Under the pieces are notes generated by a model. That model saw only the letters and a list, made by a program, of their open reading frames with translations. It ran no database searches and was not told the DNA's origin. From positions 18,939 through 31,841 of the forward strand of contig MGVN01000254.1 in assembly GCA_001800515.1 (NCBI GenBank): DNA of 12,903 nt, in the 5' to 3' direction. This document shows, piece after piece, positions 1 through 6,680 of this stretch. Positions within the stretch are counted from its first letter, which is position 1. Each line of letters opens with the position of its first letter. Source of the DNA: Elusimicrobia bacterium RIFOXYB2_FULL_49_7 (GTDB lineage: Bacteria > Fibrobacterota > OXYB2-FULL-49-7). The position numbers were made by a program, and so were the translations under genes.

Positions 1-1139
1 GCATCGACAAGAGTGTGGATGCCGAGAGCATAAAAAATGCCTACCGAAAGCTGGCTGTCAAATATCATCCTGACAAGAATCCTGGCAATAAGGAGGCTGA
101 AGAGCGTTTTAAAGAGGCAACTGAGGCTTATGAGGTATTAAAAGATTCAGATAAGCGTAAAAAATATGACCAGTTCGGCCATGCGGCATTTGGCCCTAAC
201 GGCTATGCCGGTGGTGGGCATGCCGGTTTCCATGATTTTGATATGTCCGATGCCTTACGTGCTTTTATGAATGATTTCGGCGGCGATTCCTTTTTTTCCG
301 ACTTTTTCGGAATGGGTGGCGGTCGGCGACGTGGCGGTGGTCGCAGTGCGGAAGCGGAGCGGGGGAATGACCTTCAGGTGCGCGTGTCGCTTGCACTTGC
401 AGAAATCAACAGCGGTGTTTCGAAAAAGATCAAATACAAGCGCTTTGAGCACTGTTCGGTTTGTCGAGGGGCCGGTGGTGAAGGCGTGCGAAATTGTTCT
501 ACCTGCGGTGGGTCCGGACAAGTCAGAAGGGTTACTCAATCCCTTTTCGGCCAGATGATCAATGTAACAGCCTGTACCCGTTGCGGTGGTCGCGGGCAGA
601 CAGTGGCCAATCCTTGCAAAAGTTGCGGGGGGGATGGACGGAGCAAGACGGAAACCACCATTTCCGTCAATATTCCAGCCGGCGTGGCTGAAGGGAATTA
701 CATTCCGTTGCGCGGACAGGGTGATGTCGGGCCGCGTAACGGCCCTGCCGGGGACCTGATCGTGATCATTCAGGAGGAAGAACATCCCTTTTTTGAAAGG
801 CACGAACAGGACTTAGCATGCGAATTGCCCATTTCGGTGGTTCAGGCTGTCATCGGAGATACGGTGATTCTGCCCACCTTGGATGGCAAGGTTAAACTAA
901 CTATTTCCACCGGAACGCAATCCGAATCTGTGCTTCGCCTTCGTGGAAAAGGGTTGCCTGCTGTCAATCGTCCGCAGGATAAGGGGGATATCTTAGTTAA
1001 GATTCATGTCGAGGTGCCCGAAAGGCTTACGGCAGAAGAAAAGGCCTTATATCAAAAGTTGGATGAGATTCGTCATAAGCGATCGGACGGGGGAGAGGGT
1101 CTTTTTAGGAAGGCGAAAAATTGGTTCAGCGGCGACTAA
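1..1139 (+). CDS. dnaJ: Chaperone protein DnaJ (Hsp40), 5'-partial
   Basis: Co-chaperone that stimulates DnaK ATP hydrolysis and delivers unfolded cytoplasmic proteins to it. The reading frame is already open at the left edge (first full codon at base 3, reading I-D-K-S). By comparison with the family about 10-11 N-terminal residues lie outside the window, so the GTG at base 15 is an internal codon and not the start. Visible parts in order are: the J domain with the HPD motif at 66-74; a Gly/Phe-rich linker at about 180-350; four CxxCxGxG zinc-binding repeats starting at 453, 495, 573 and 615, all cysteines present; and the C-terminal substrate-binding domains. The first two zinc repeats are 14 residues apart, against 17 in E. 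coli as I recall it. The stop TAA ends 6 bases before the next gene, so the two are probably co-transcribed. hrcA, grpE or dnaK may lie upstream but cannot be seen. Confidence 0.97.
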   Translation, partial: IDKSVDAESIKNAYRKLAVKYHPDKNPGNKEAEERFKEATEAYEVLKDSDKRKKYDQFGHAAFGPNGYAGGGHAGFHDFDMSDALRAFMNDFGGDSFFSDFFGMGGGRRRGGGRSAEAERGNDLQVRVSLALAEINSGVSKKIKYKRFEHCSVCRGAGGEGVRNCSTCGGSGQVRRVTQSLFGQMINVTACTRCGGRGQTVANPCKSCGGDGRSKTETTISVNIPAGVAEGNYIPLRGQGDVGPRNGPAGDLIVIIQEEEHPFFERHEQDLACELPISVVQAVIGDTVILPTLDGKVKLTISTGTQSESVLRLRGKGLPAVNRPQDKGDILVKIHVEVPERLTAEEKALYQKLDEIRHKRSDGGEGLFRKAKNWFSGD

Positions 1140-1145
1140 ATCATC

Positions 1146-2495
1146 ATGGATACTAAAAAGATTTTGGTTGTGGATTGTGACCACAAGATTCGTCAGGAGA
1201 TCATTAGCGGTATTCATTTTCAGGATTATGAATTCATTGAAATCAGCGATTCCGATAAGGCGCTTCAGATTCTGTCCAAGGAACGTATCAGTATTGTCAT
1301 CCTGAATATCAGCCAGTCCTGCGATAAGGAACTGGATTTGATTAGTTACATCAAGGTCAACCATTCCGGCTGTGAAATAATTGTTTTATCCGGTCTGAAT
1401 GAAATTGAAAATGCCACTCGGGCCGTGCGCCACGGGGCCTATCTTTATTTGGTTAAACCGGTCACTCCGGCGGATCTGAAACTTGTTATTGAAAAAGTGG
1501 CCATCCGTCAGGAACGCAACCTGAAATATCTTGAATCTCAGACACGTCTGATGCGCGATCTCTTGGCTGACAACGACAAAATGCTCCGGGCCATCCAATT
1601 GGCGGATAAAGTGGCCATCACAGACTCGACTATTCTGATCAGCGGCGAATCGGGAACGGGCAAGGAGGTTTTTGCCCGCTATATCCATATGAAAAGCAAA
1701 CGTTGGGATGGCCCTTTTGTGGCGGTCAACTGTGGTGCTATTCCGGAAAACCTGGTTGAATCAGAGTTGTTCGGCCATGTCAAAGGCGCTTTTACCGGTG
1801 CCACCTACCAGAAGAAAGGGCTTGTAGACGAAGCCAACCAGGGGACGCTTTTCCTGGATGAAATCGGGGAGCTGTCCCCTCTGGCGCAGGTCAAGCTGCT
1901 TCGCTTTATTCAGGATCGAATGGTCCGTCCGGTCGGAGGGACAGAGGAAATGGTGGTGGACGTCCGAATCATTGCGGCTACGAATCGGGATCTCGGGGAG
2001 GCGGTGCGAACGGGCCGATTTCGGGAGGATTTGTTTTACCGGCTTAATGTTATTCATGTGACCATCCCCCCTTTACGGGATCGGCGTGAAAACATCGCCA
2101 AGCTGATCCCCTTTTTCATCATCAAATATGCCAATGCTCTTGATAAGAAACCGCCCACGCTTGATCCCAATGTCTTGGCCATATTAAAGAATTACGCTTT
2201 TCCGGGTAATATCCGGGAGCTGGAAAATATTATTGAACGCGGTGTCATTTTGAGTGAGAACGGAATAGTCCGTCCGGAAGATCTTCCGCGAAACGTGATG
2301 CTGGACCGGCCTTTGATTGCCGCCTCATCGGGTGAAGTGGAAGAGGATTTGTTGGATTTACGGGAGTTGGAGAAAAGGCATATCATCAAGACCTTGGAGA
2401 AGCTTAACTATAACCAATCGCTTGCGGCCAAGCACCTTGGACTTTCCCGAACCACGCTCTGGCGGAAGGTGAAGGAACATGGCATCAAATTATAG
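1146..2495 (+). CDS. Sigma-54-dependent transcriptional activator, NtrC family, with degenerate receiver domain
   Basis: Predicted DNA-binding activator of RNA polymerase carrying sigma-54. The 449 residues hold three domains. Residues 5-120 form a receiver fold with the conserved Ser82 and Lys104 (LVKP). Residues about 145-375 form the AAA+ domain, with Walker A GESGTGKE at 167-174, the sigma-54 contact loop GAFTGA at 214-219 and Walker B LFLDE at 235-239. Residues about 405-447 form a Fis-type helix-turn-helix. The receiver is odd: the position of the phosphorylated aspartate is Asn54 (codon AAT at 1305-1307), and one of the two metal-binding acidic residues is Cys11 (TGT at 1176-1178). Normal aspartyl phosphorylation is therefore unlikely, and control may be by a ligand, a partner protein or abundance. 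No histidine kinase gene is next to it. The ATG lies 6 bases after the dnaJ stop and lacks a strong Shine-Dalgarno sequence, which suggests translational coupling. The target genes are unknown. Family assignment is very sure; the regulatory role is inference. Confidence 0.95.
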   Translation: MDTKKILVVDCDHKIRQEIISGIHFQDYEFIEISDSDKALQILSKERISIVILNISQSCDKELDLISYIKVNHSGCEIIVLSGLNEIENATRAVRHGAYLYLVKPVTPADLKLVIEKVAIRQERNLKYLESQTRLMRDLLADNDKMLRAIQLADKVAITDSTILISGESGTGKEVFARYIHMKSKRWDGPFVAVNCGAIPENLVESELFGHVKGAFTGATYQKKGLVDEANQGTLFLDEIGELSPLAQVKLLRFIQDRMVRPVGGTEEMVVDVRIIAATNRDLGEAVRTGRFREDLFYRLNVIHVTIPPLRDRRENIAKLIPFFIIKYANALDKKPPTLDPNVLAILKNYAFPGNIRELENIIERGVILSENGIVRPEDLPRNVMLDRPLIAASSGEVEEDLLDLRELEKRHIIKTLEKLNYNQSLAAKHLGLSRTTLWRKVKEHGIKL

Positions 2496-2513
2496 TTTAT
2501 TTTATTTTCAAGA

Positions 2514-2544
2514 TTGACAAAAGCTTATGAATTAGGCATATTAT
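2514..2544 (+). promoter_or_regulatory. Predicted sigma-70-type promoter of the STAS gene
   Basis: A perfect -35 hexamer TTGACA lies at 2514-2519. Two overlapping -10 candidates follow: CATATT at 2537-2542 (4 of 6 matches, 17-base spacer) and TATTAT at 2539-2544 (5 of 6, 19-base spacer). The predicted transcription start near 2550 leaves a leader of about 40 bases before the ATG at 2590. The phylum's sigma factor preferences are unknown; some FCB members use other consensus sequences, so this remains a prediction. Confidence 0.6.
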
Positions 2545-2558
2545 TAGATACGTATCTA
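2545..2558. promoter_or_regulatory. Perfect 14-bp palindrome at the predicted transcription start, candidate operator
   Basis: TAGATACGTATCTA reads identically on both strands with no mismatch. It begins directly after the -10 candidate and covers the predicted +1 position. A dimeric regulator bound here would block initiation, so a repressor site for the STAS gene is the simplest reading. The stem is AT-rich, has no loop and no T-run directly after it, so it does not look like a terminator. Confidence 0.45.
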
Positions 2559-2589
2559 TTCTCATTTTATTCAATCACGGCGGATTATT

Positions 2590-2937
2590 ATGGAAGTACT
2601 GAAAAAAGAGTCCTGCGGATTCACTATCTTTGAATTACGCGGAGAAATCGTGGATCATGGGGTTCTTGATAAAGTAAAGAAAATCGTGGAGCGGACCGTT
2701 CAAAATGGTCGGGAAGATGTCGCTATCGACCTTCATTCCTGTGATTATATCAACAGCGGTCTTATCGGAAGCTTCATGAGCTGGAAACAGACTCTGCAAG
2801 AAAAGAAACGTCAGTTCTGCTTGATTGAACCGAGTGAAAAGGCCATGGAAGTTCTTTCCATCACCGGTATTCCCGCGGTTCTTACCATTTATCGGAATGA
2901 AGTGGAATTTATGAAGAAGGCTAAACCGCTCGATTAA
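2590..2937 (+). CDS. Small STAS-domain protein (anti-sigma-factor-antagonist-like)
   Basis: A stand-alone STAS domain of 115 residues, the usual length for SpoIIAA/RsbV-type antagonists that bind anti-sigma factors and are switched off by serine phosphorylation. The family's core strand-loop-helix appears as IDLHSCDYINSGLIGSF at residues 46-62. Ser56 lies where the phosphorylated serine of SpoIIAA-type proteins sits, but the preceding residue is Asn55 where Asp is usual. It has no membrane segment or signal peptide. No partner kinase (RsbW/SpoIIAB type) or PP2C phosphatase gene lies in the window, so it may act with proteins encoded elsewhere. An MlaB-like role in lipid transport is a weaker alternative, since no Mla transporter genes are adjacent. 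It has its own promoter and a candidate operator upstream. Its 3' end overlaps that of lpxA by 4 bases. The fold is confident; the pathway is not known. Confidence 0.88.
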   Translation: MEVLKKESCGFTIFELRGEIVDHGVLDKVKKIVERTVQNGREDVAIDLHSCDYINSGLIGSFMSWKQTLQEKKRQFCLIEPSEKAMEVLSITGIPAVLTIYRNEVEFMKKAKPLD

Positions 2938-3701
2938 AGTACCACGCCTTTTTCGCTGCTTTCCAGAAACATCATTACTTTATCCGCACATTCTGAGTCC
3001 GAAAACAGGGAACGAATGGCGTTTGTTGCCGAAGGCAGGTCCTCCTGTTGCTGGCGAAGCATCTGATATATCTTGGAGAGTTTGTCCGTTTCGCTATCCG
3101 GTATCCCGTTTTTCTCCAGCGCTACCCGGTTAATACCTGTAATTTGCAGAGGCTCATCGCCCGCCATCACAAAGGGGGGGACGTCTTTGACTACCCGAAA
3201 TCCGCCGCCGATAAAGGAAAGTTCTCCGATACGGACATGTCGGTTAATGAAGGTCAGGCTGCCGATGAGTGCTCGGTCTCCGATACTGACATGTCCCATG
3301 ACAATAACGGAATGGGAGAGAACCACCTGGTTGCCGATGACGCAGTCATGCGAAACATGTCCGTAGCTCATGAGGATGAAATCGTTGCCGATGAGTGTGT
3401 CGTTTTCCGACCCCCGGCTGATGGTGCAATATTCACGCAGTACGGCCCGATCGCCGATGATCAGCGAGGTGTCGTTGCGTCCTGCAAACCGAGCGTCCTG
3501 CGGCAGAATGCCCAGGCAGGCCCCTTTATAGATGCGCGCTTCGTGGCCGATGACTGTGTTTGATTCGATTTGCACATGCGGGCCGATGATGCAATGATCG
3601 CCGATGACCGTATGGGGACCAATGATGGTAAAGGGTCCAACCGAGATATCTTTACCGACATTGGCGCTGGGAGCAATGATGGCGGTCGGATGAATCGACA
3701 T
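2934..3701 (-). CDS. lpxA: Acyl-ACP--UDP-N-acetylglucosamine O-acyltransferase (LpxA)
   Basis: First step of lipid A synthesis in the cytoplasm: transfers a 3-hydroxyacyl chain from ACP to the 3-OH of UDP-GlcNAc. Its 255 residues are close to the usual ~260. Residues 1-185 are hexapeptide repeats (IGx-type) forming a left-handed beta helix, followed by a helical C-terminal domain. The catalytic histidine is His118 in GHVSHDC; His115 and His137 match E. coli His122 and His144. In a gap-free alignment from memory, E. coli His160-Gln161 becomes Asn153-Arg154. A Gly matches E. coli Gly173 in the acyl-chain ruler, which hints at chains of about C14 or longer. The stretch DEPLQITGIN and the end MMFLESSEKG resemble Bacteroidetes LpxA. 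It is the last gene of the envelope operon, 10 bases after lpxC/fabZ, with AGGA eight bases before its ATG. Related LpxD-like acyltransferases are excluded by length and the lack of an N-terminal uridine-binding domain. Confidence 0.95.
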   Translation of the reverse strand: MSIHPTAIIAPSANVGKDISVGPFTIIGPHTVIGDHCIIGPHVQIESNTVIGHEARIYKGACLGILPQDARFAGRNDTSLIIGDRAVLREYCTISRGSENDTLIGNDFILMSYGHVSHDCVIGNQVVLSHSVIVMGHVSIGDRALIGSLTFINRHVRIGELSFIGGGFRVVKDVPPFVMAGDEPLQITGINRVALEKNGIPDSETDKLSKIYQMLRQQQEDLPSATNAIRSLFSDSECADKVMMFLESSEKGVVL

Positions 3702-3711
3702 GGTTGTCGTC

Positions 3712-5085
3712 CTATTTATCCATGACGGAAATCATGAATTGGGCGTCGCAGGTGACTTCGTTGTTGACCATGCATTTACCGGATAAAACGCAGATCTTCC
3801 CGCGGAACTTGACCAACTCCACCTCAATCAGAAGCGTGTCTCCAGGACGAACCGGTCTGCGGAAGCGGCAATTATCAATCCCCATGTAGATGGTAACCTT
3901 ATTTTGCATATCCGGACCTATCATGTCGGCCATCAGGATGCCGCCGACTTGTGCCATGGCTTCGCATTGCAGCACGCCGGGCATAATCGGAAAGTTGGGA
4001 AAATGACCTTGAAAAAAGGGTTCGTTGATGGAAACGTTTTTCTTGGCCAGGATGCGTTTGTCCTTTTCCAGTTCCAAGACGCGATCCACCAGAAGCATAG
4101 GATAGCGGTGGGGGAGAATAGTCATGATGCGGTCAATGTCGTACACATAGGCGCGTGAGGTGGATTTTGGGCGAAGGTTGAGTTTGCGGATTTTACGTGC
4201 CATCTCAATGTTGGCGGCATGTCCGCTTCGACCGGCTAAAAGGTGGGCCTTAAGCGGTGCGCCGATGAGATACATGTCGCCCAGGAGATCTAATGCTTTG
4301 TGGCGGCAGAGTTCATTGGGATAGCGGAGTTCTGTATTGTTCAGAAAACCATTCTTTCCCTCAAAGATATCACCTGGGATATTGAAGAGGCTTTTCAGTT
4401 TTCCTTTGATGTCGTCTGTAACCGGCCTGTCCTGCACTACCACAGCACTGTCCAAACGACCGCCTTTGATGAGACCTTTGGCGTGCAACTCAAGCACTTC
4501 GGAAAGAAAACAGAAGGTGCGTGCATCCGCATATTCGGTTTCGAACTCATTGATGTCAAAAAGGGTGGTATGTTGGGCTCCCAAGGCCGGGTGGTTGTAG
4601 TCAATCATAAAGGTCAGGTGAAAGCCGTCTGCCGGAAAGATGGAAAGGGCTCTTTGTTTGTCTTTCGGGTCTTCGTACAGAATGGGTTTTTCAATGATGA
4701 TATAACGCCGTTCCTCCTGCTGTTCCTGTATCCCGCTTTTCTGAATTGCGTCCACGAAAGCACGGGCGCTTCCGTCACAGAGGGGAATCTCTTCTCCGGT
4801 TACTTCAACAAGTGCGTTATCGATGTGTATACCATAAAGCGCAGCCATGATGTGTTCTACGGTTGCGATCCGGACGTCCCCTTGGCCCAGAGTGGTGCCT
4901 CGTTCCAGGGAAATGACGTTGTCGATGTCGGCCTCAATAGAAGGTTGTTCCTTAAGGTCGGTTCGTTTGAAAACAATACCGGAATTCTCCGGCAGAGGCT
5001 TTAGTGTCAAGGTGGTATTGGCGCCGGTGTGCAGACCGATGCCGCTAACGGACACGGGATGGATGAGAGTGCGTTGCATTTCCAT
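3712..5085 (-). CDS. lpxC: Bifunctional LpxC deacetylase / FabZ 3-hydroxyacyl-ACP dehydratase fusion
   Basis: A fusion of 457 residues. Residues 1 to about 305 are LpxC, the zinc deacetylase that commits UDP-3-O-acyl-GlcNAc to lipid A. The zinc ligands His78 (TVEH), His262 and Asp266 (RHKALDLLGD), the catalytic Glu77 and the general acid His289 (SGHAAN) are all present. Residues about 313-457 are FabZ, which dehydrates 3-hydroxyacyl-ACP in fatty acid synthesis, with ILPHRYP at 323-329, the catalytic His361 in FFQGHFP and Glu375. The joint is short and both halves look complete, so both activities are expected. Such fusions are characteristic of Bacteroidetes and relatives. The ATG at 5085 follows AGGAAG by eight bases; a second ATG two codons later is possible. 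The gene starts 15 bases after lpxD and its Shine-Dalgarno sequence lies next to the lpxD stop. Confidence 0.96.
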   Translation of the reverse strand: MEMQRTLIHPVSVSGIGLHTGANTTLTLKPLPENSGIVFKRTDLKEQPSIEADIDNVISLERGTTLGQGDVRIATVEHIMAALYGIHIDNALVEVTGEEIPLCDGSARAFVDAIQKSGIQEQQEERRYIIIEKPILYEDPKDKQRALSIFPADGFHLTFMIDYNHPALGAQHTTLFDINEFETEYADARTFCFLSEVLELHAKGLIKGGRLDSAVVVQDRPVTDDIKGKLKSLFNIPGDIFEGKNGFLNNTELRYPNELCRHKALDLLGDMYLIGAPLKAHLLAGRSGHAANIEMARKIRKLNLRPKSTSRAYVYDIDRIMTILPHRYPMLLVDRVLELEKDKRILAKKNVSINEPFFQGHFPNFPIMPGVLQCEAMAQVGGILMADMIGPDMQNKVTIYMGIDNCRFRRPVRPGDTLLIEVELVKFRGKICVLSGKCMVNNEVTCDAQFMISVMDK

Positions 5086-5100
5086 GAGGAAGGCTTCCTT

Positions 5101-6147
5101 TTATTGGGGTTGGGAAGAGGGGGTCTGTTTTTCGAGTGCGTCCAAGCGCTTCAGGATGTCCGGTAACTTTGCTACCATGGCTTCGCTTCGGCGTGTTTCC
5201 ATGAAAGGACGGGCAGGATATCCGGTGATATTGCTTTTTTCCGGAAATGATTTTGATACGCCGGCCTTGGCGCCGACAAAGGAATCGTCTCCGATATTGA
5301 TGTGACCGACAAAACCGGCCTGACCGCCGATTTTTACCCGGTTGCCTATATGAGTGCTGCCTGAGACGCCGACTTGGGCCGTGATGGCGCAATCTTCACC
5401 GACCTGGACATTATGAGCCAGATGGACCAGATTGTCAATTTTGGTACCCCGCCGGATGCGTGTAGGGCCTGTGGCTCCCCGATCAATAGTCACATTGGCG
5501 CCGATATCCACGTCATCCTCGATCAGAACCGTGCCGAGTTGATGAATACGGATGAAGGTATCACCCTCTTGGGCATAACCGAAACCGTAACTGCCGATAA
5601 CGGTACCGGACCACACCGTAACTCGGTTGCCGAGGGTGCAGTTATAATGGAGAACCGTGTTCGGATGGATTTCGCAATGAGAACCGATTCGGCAGTTTTC
5701 TTCGATGACCACGCCGGGATGGATTCGGCAGTTTTCTCCAATGATTGTACCGGAACCGATGACTGCCCGTGCACCCACCTGAACGGATGGGTGTAAGAGG
5801 GCGGAGGAGTGAACAACAGCGGTAGGATGAATTCCGGCCGACAAAAAAGGGGAACGATCCGGTGCAAAGAGCGCAACCGCTTTGGCCCAGGCTAAATAAG
5901 GATTATCAACCACGAGTTGAGGGCATGTCAGGTCAGCCATCTCTTTTTGGACGATGACCGCTCCCGCCCGAGTGTTTTTTGCCTCCGGCAGATATTTCGG
6001 GTTGGATAAAAAGCTGATGTGTGAGGGATGGGCCGAATCCAATCCTGACACGCCGGTGATGGTGATGGCCGGATTGGGAGTGTGTACAAGGATGGCGCCG
6101 ATCTTTTCGGCCATCTCTCCGAGCGTCATAGCGGAATTATTGGACAC
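5101..6147 (-). CDS. lpxD: UDP-3-O-(3-hydroxyacyl)glucosamine N-acyltransferase (LpxD)
   Basis: Third lipid A enzyme: adds a 3-hydroxyacyl chain from ACP to the 2-amino group exposed by LpxC. Its 348 residues match the family. Residues about 8-100 are the uridine-binding domain (ITGVSGLDSA; SNPKY at 48-52, with the Tyr that stacks on uracil). Residues about 105-315 are hexapeptide repeats with the catalytic His245 in HLAHNV and His282. A C-terminal helix ends with a Ser/Gln-rich tail. The start is uncertain: the GTG at 6145-6147 gives an 11-base overlap with skp and has AAGGA eleven bases upstream. The ATG at 6127-6129, six codons later, falls after the skp stop and also fits the family N-terminus. 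I kept the longer form. Either way translation is probably coupled to skp. Confidence 0.95.
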   Translation of the reverse strand: MSNNSAMTLGEMAEKIGAILVHTPNPAITITGVSGLDSAHPSHISFLSNPKYLPEAKNTRAGAVIVQKEMADLTCPQLVVDNPYLAWAKAVALFAPDRSPFLSAGIHPTAVVHSSALLHPSVQVGARAVIGSGTIIGENCRIHPGVVIEENCRIGSHCEIHPNTVLHYNCTLGNRVTVWSGTVIGSYGFGYAQEGDTFIRIHQLGTVLIEDDVDIGANVTIDRGATGPTRIRRGTKIDNLVHLAHNVQVGEDCAITAQVGVSGSTHIGNRVKIGGQAGFVGHINIGDDSFVGAKAGVSKSFPEKSNITGYPARPFMETRRSEAMVAKLPDILKRLDALEKQTPSSQPQ

Positions 6148-6664
6148 CTTTGTTCAATTCCTTGACGAGACGTTCTGTCAGATCGTGAGCGTCCTTTGCG
6201 TAAACAAGACCGCCGGCAGTGGCGTCAAAGATGAAATCGTATGCTTCGTTCTTGCCGATTTCATCAAGAATGGCGTTGATTTGTTTCAGAATCGGTTTTG
6301 TGTACTCCGCATTTTTCTTGAAAGCGTCACCGCCCTGGCCGAAGACTTTTGCCACGAACTGTTGGTATTCGCTCTTTAGGCGGTTAGCTTCTTCCTGTAC
6401 GCTTTTTTTCTTTTCTGCGCTCATCAGAAGGCCCTGCTTGTCGAGTTGTTCCTCCAACTCTTTTATTTTTTTCTCTTTTTCAGCGGCATCTTGCTCCCAT
6501 TTCGATACTTCCTTGTCGTATTTATCCTGAGCATCTTTGGTGCCCTTGTATCCCTTGAAAATGACATCTGACCGGATGAAACCGATTTTCATGCTTTTTG
6601 CACCTGCTGCCGTGACATTAACCGCCAGCACAGCCGCTAATGTGAGAATGAGAAATACCTTCAT
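6137..6664 (-). CDS. skp: Periplasmic chaperone OmpH/Skp family
   Basis: Holds unfolded outer-membrane proteins in the periplasm on their way to the BAM complex. Its 175 residues begin with a signal peptide (hydrophobic residues 3-19, likely signal peptidase I cleavage after AAGA near residue 22). A beta strand (KIGFIRSDVIF) follows, then a long Lys/Glu-rich coiled coil at about 40-110 and a C-terminal strand region ending in LTERLVKELN. This is the layout of Skp, which trimerises into a tentacled cage. It sits between bamA and lpxD, the classic neighbourhood for this gene. It has the strongest Shine-Dalgarno sequence of the operon (AAAGGAGG), which fits a chaperone needed in larger amounts than BamA. 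Sequence identity in this family is low, so the assignment rests on signal peptide, coiled coil, size and context. Confidence 0.92.
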   Translation of the reverse strand: MKVFLILTLAAVLAVNVTAAGAKSMKIGFIRSDVIFKGYKGTKDAQDKYDKEVSKWEQDAAEKEKKIKELEEQLDKQGLLMSAEKKKSVQEEANRLKSEYQQFVAKVFGQGGDAFKKNAEYTKPILKQINAILDEIGKNEAYDFIFDATAGGLVYAKDAHDLTERLVKELNKGVQ

Positions 6665-6680
6665 AAAAACGCCTCCTTTA
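6665..6680 (-). promoter_or_regulatory. Strong ribosome binding site of skp overlapping the bamA stop
   Basis: Read on the - strand, the bamA stop TAA (6678-6680) runs straight into AAAGGAGG, about seven bases before the skp ATG. The near-perfect Shine-Dalgarno sequence contrasts with the weak ones of bamA and lpxD, and decides the skp start. Terminating bamA ribosomes would be placed directly on the skp initiation site. Confidence 0.8.

Larger units (their letters stand above)
2496..2589 (+). other. Intergenic gap, AT-rich, with promoter and palindrome
   Basis: This is the only sizeable non-coding stretch in the window. It is clearly richer in A and T than the coding sequence on either side. 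It carries a sigma-70-like promoter, a 14-bp palindrome and a modest Shine-Dalgarno-like GGCGGA at 2579-2584 in front of the STAS gene. I see no GC-rich hairpin followed by a T-run after the upstream gene, so some read-through from the dnaJ transcript into the STAS gene is possible. I found no sigma-54-type GG-N10-GC element here. Confidence 0.8.

Noticed and set aside
255..803. A 182-codon open frame on the - strand opposite dnaJ.
   Set aside because: It overlaps the conserved zinc-finger region of dnaJ, and its protein shows no recognisable domain or ribosome binding site.
2545..2570. The palindrome plus following T-rich bases as a terminator of the dnaJ/activator transcript.
   Set aside because: The stem is short, AT-rich and loopless, and no continuous T-run follows. 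The position over a predicted start site fits an operator better.
2496..2589. A sigma-54 promoter that the adjacent activator could use on the STAS gene.
   Set aside because: No GG-N10-GC arrangement was found in the gap; the visible elements are of the -35/-10 type.
3048..3563. A 171-codon open frame on the + strand opposite lpxA.
   Set aside because: Its repetitive ADD-rich protein is the reverse reading of the LpxA hexapeptide repeats.
3261..3607. Seven copies of GCCGATGA at 3261, 3333, 3387, 3453, 3546, 3582 and 3600, several spaced by multiples of 18 bases, resembling a short repeat array.
   Set aside because: The 18-base spacing is the DNA image of the LpxA hexapeptide repeat (Ile-Gly-Asp/Asn/Pro codons read on the - strand). 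The intervening sequences are coding, so it is not a CRISPR or regulatory array.
4300..5004. A 234-codon open frame on the + strand opposite lpxC/fabZ.
   Set aside because: It has no family resemblance, and the opposite strand carries a fully conserved enzyme with all active-site residues. It is a shadow frame.
5086..5098. Inverted repeat AGGAAG-C-CTTCCT around the lpxC/fabZ Shine-Dalgarno sequence, as a translation-blocking hairpin.
   Set aside because: The arms are separated by only one base, so an RNA hairpin would have to open the inner pairs and would be weak.
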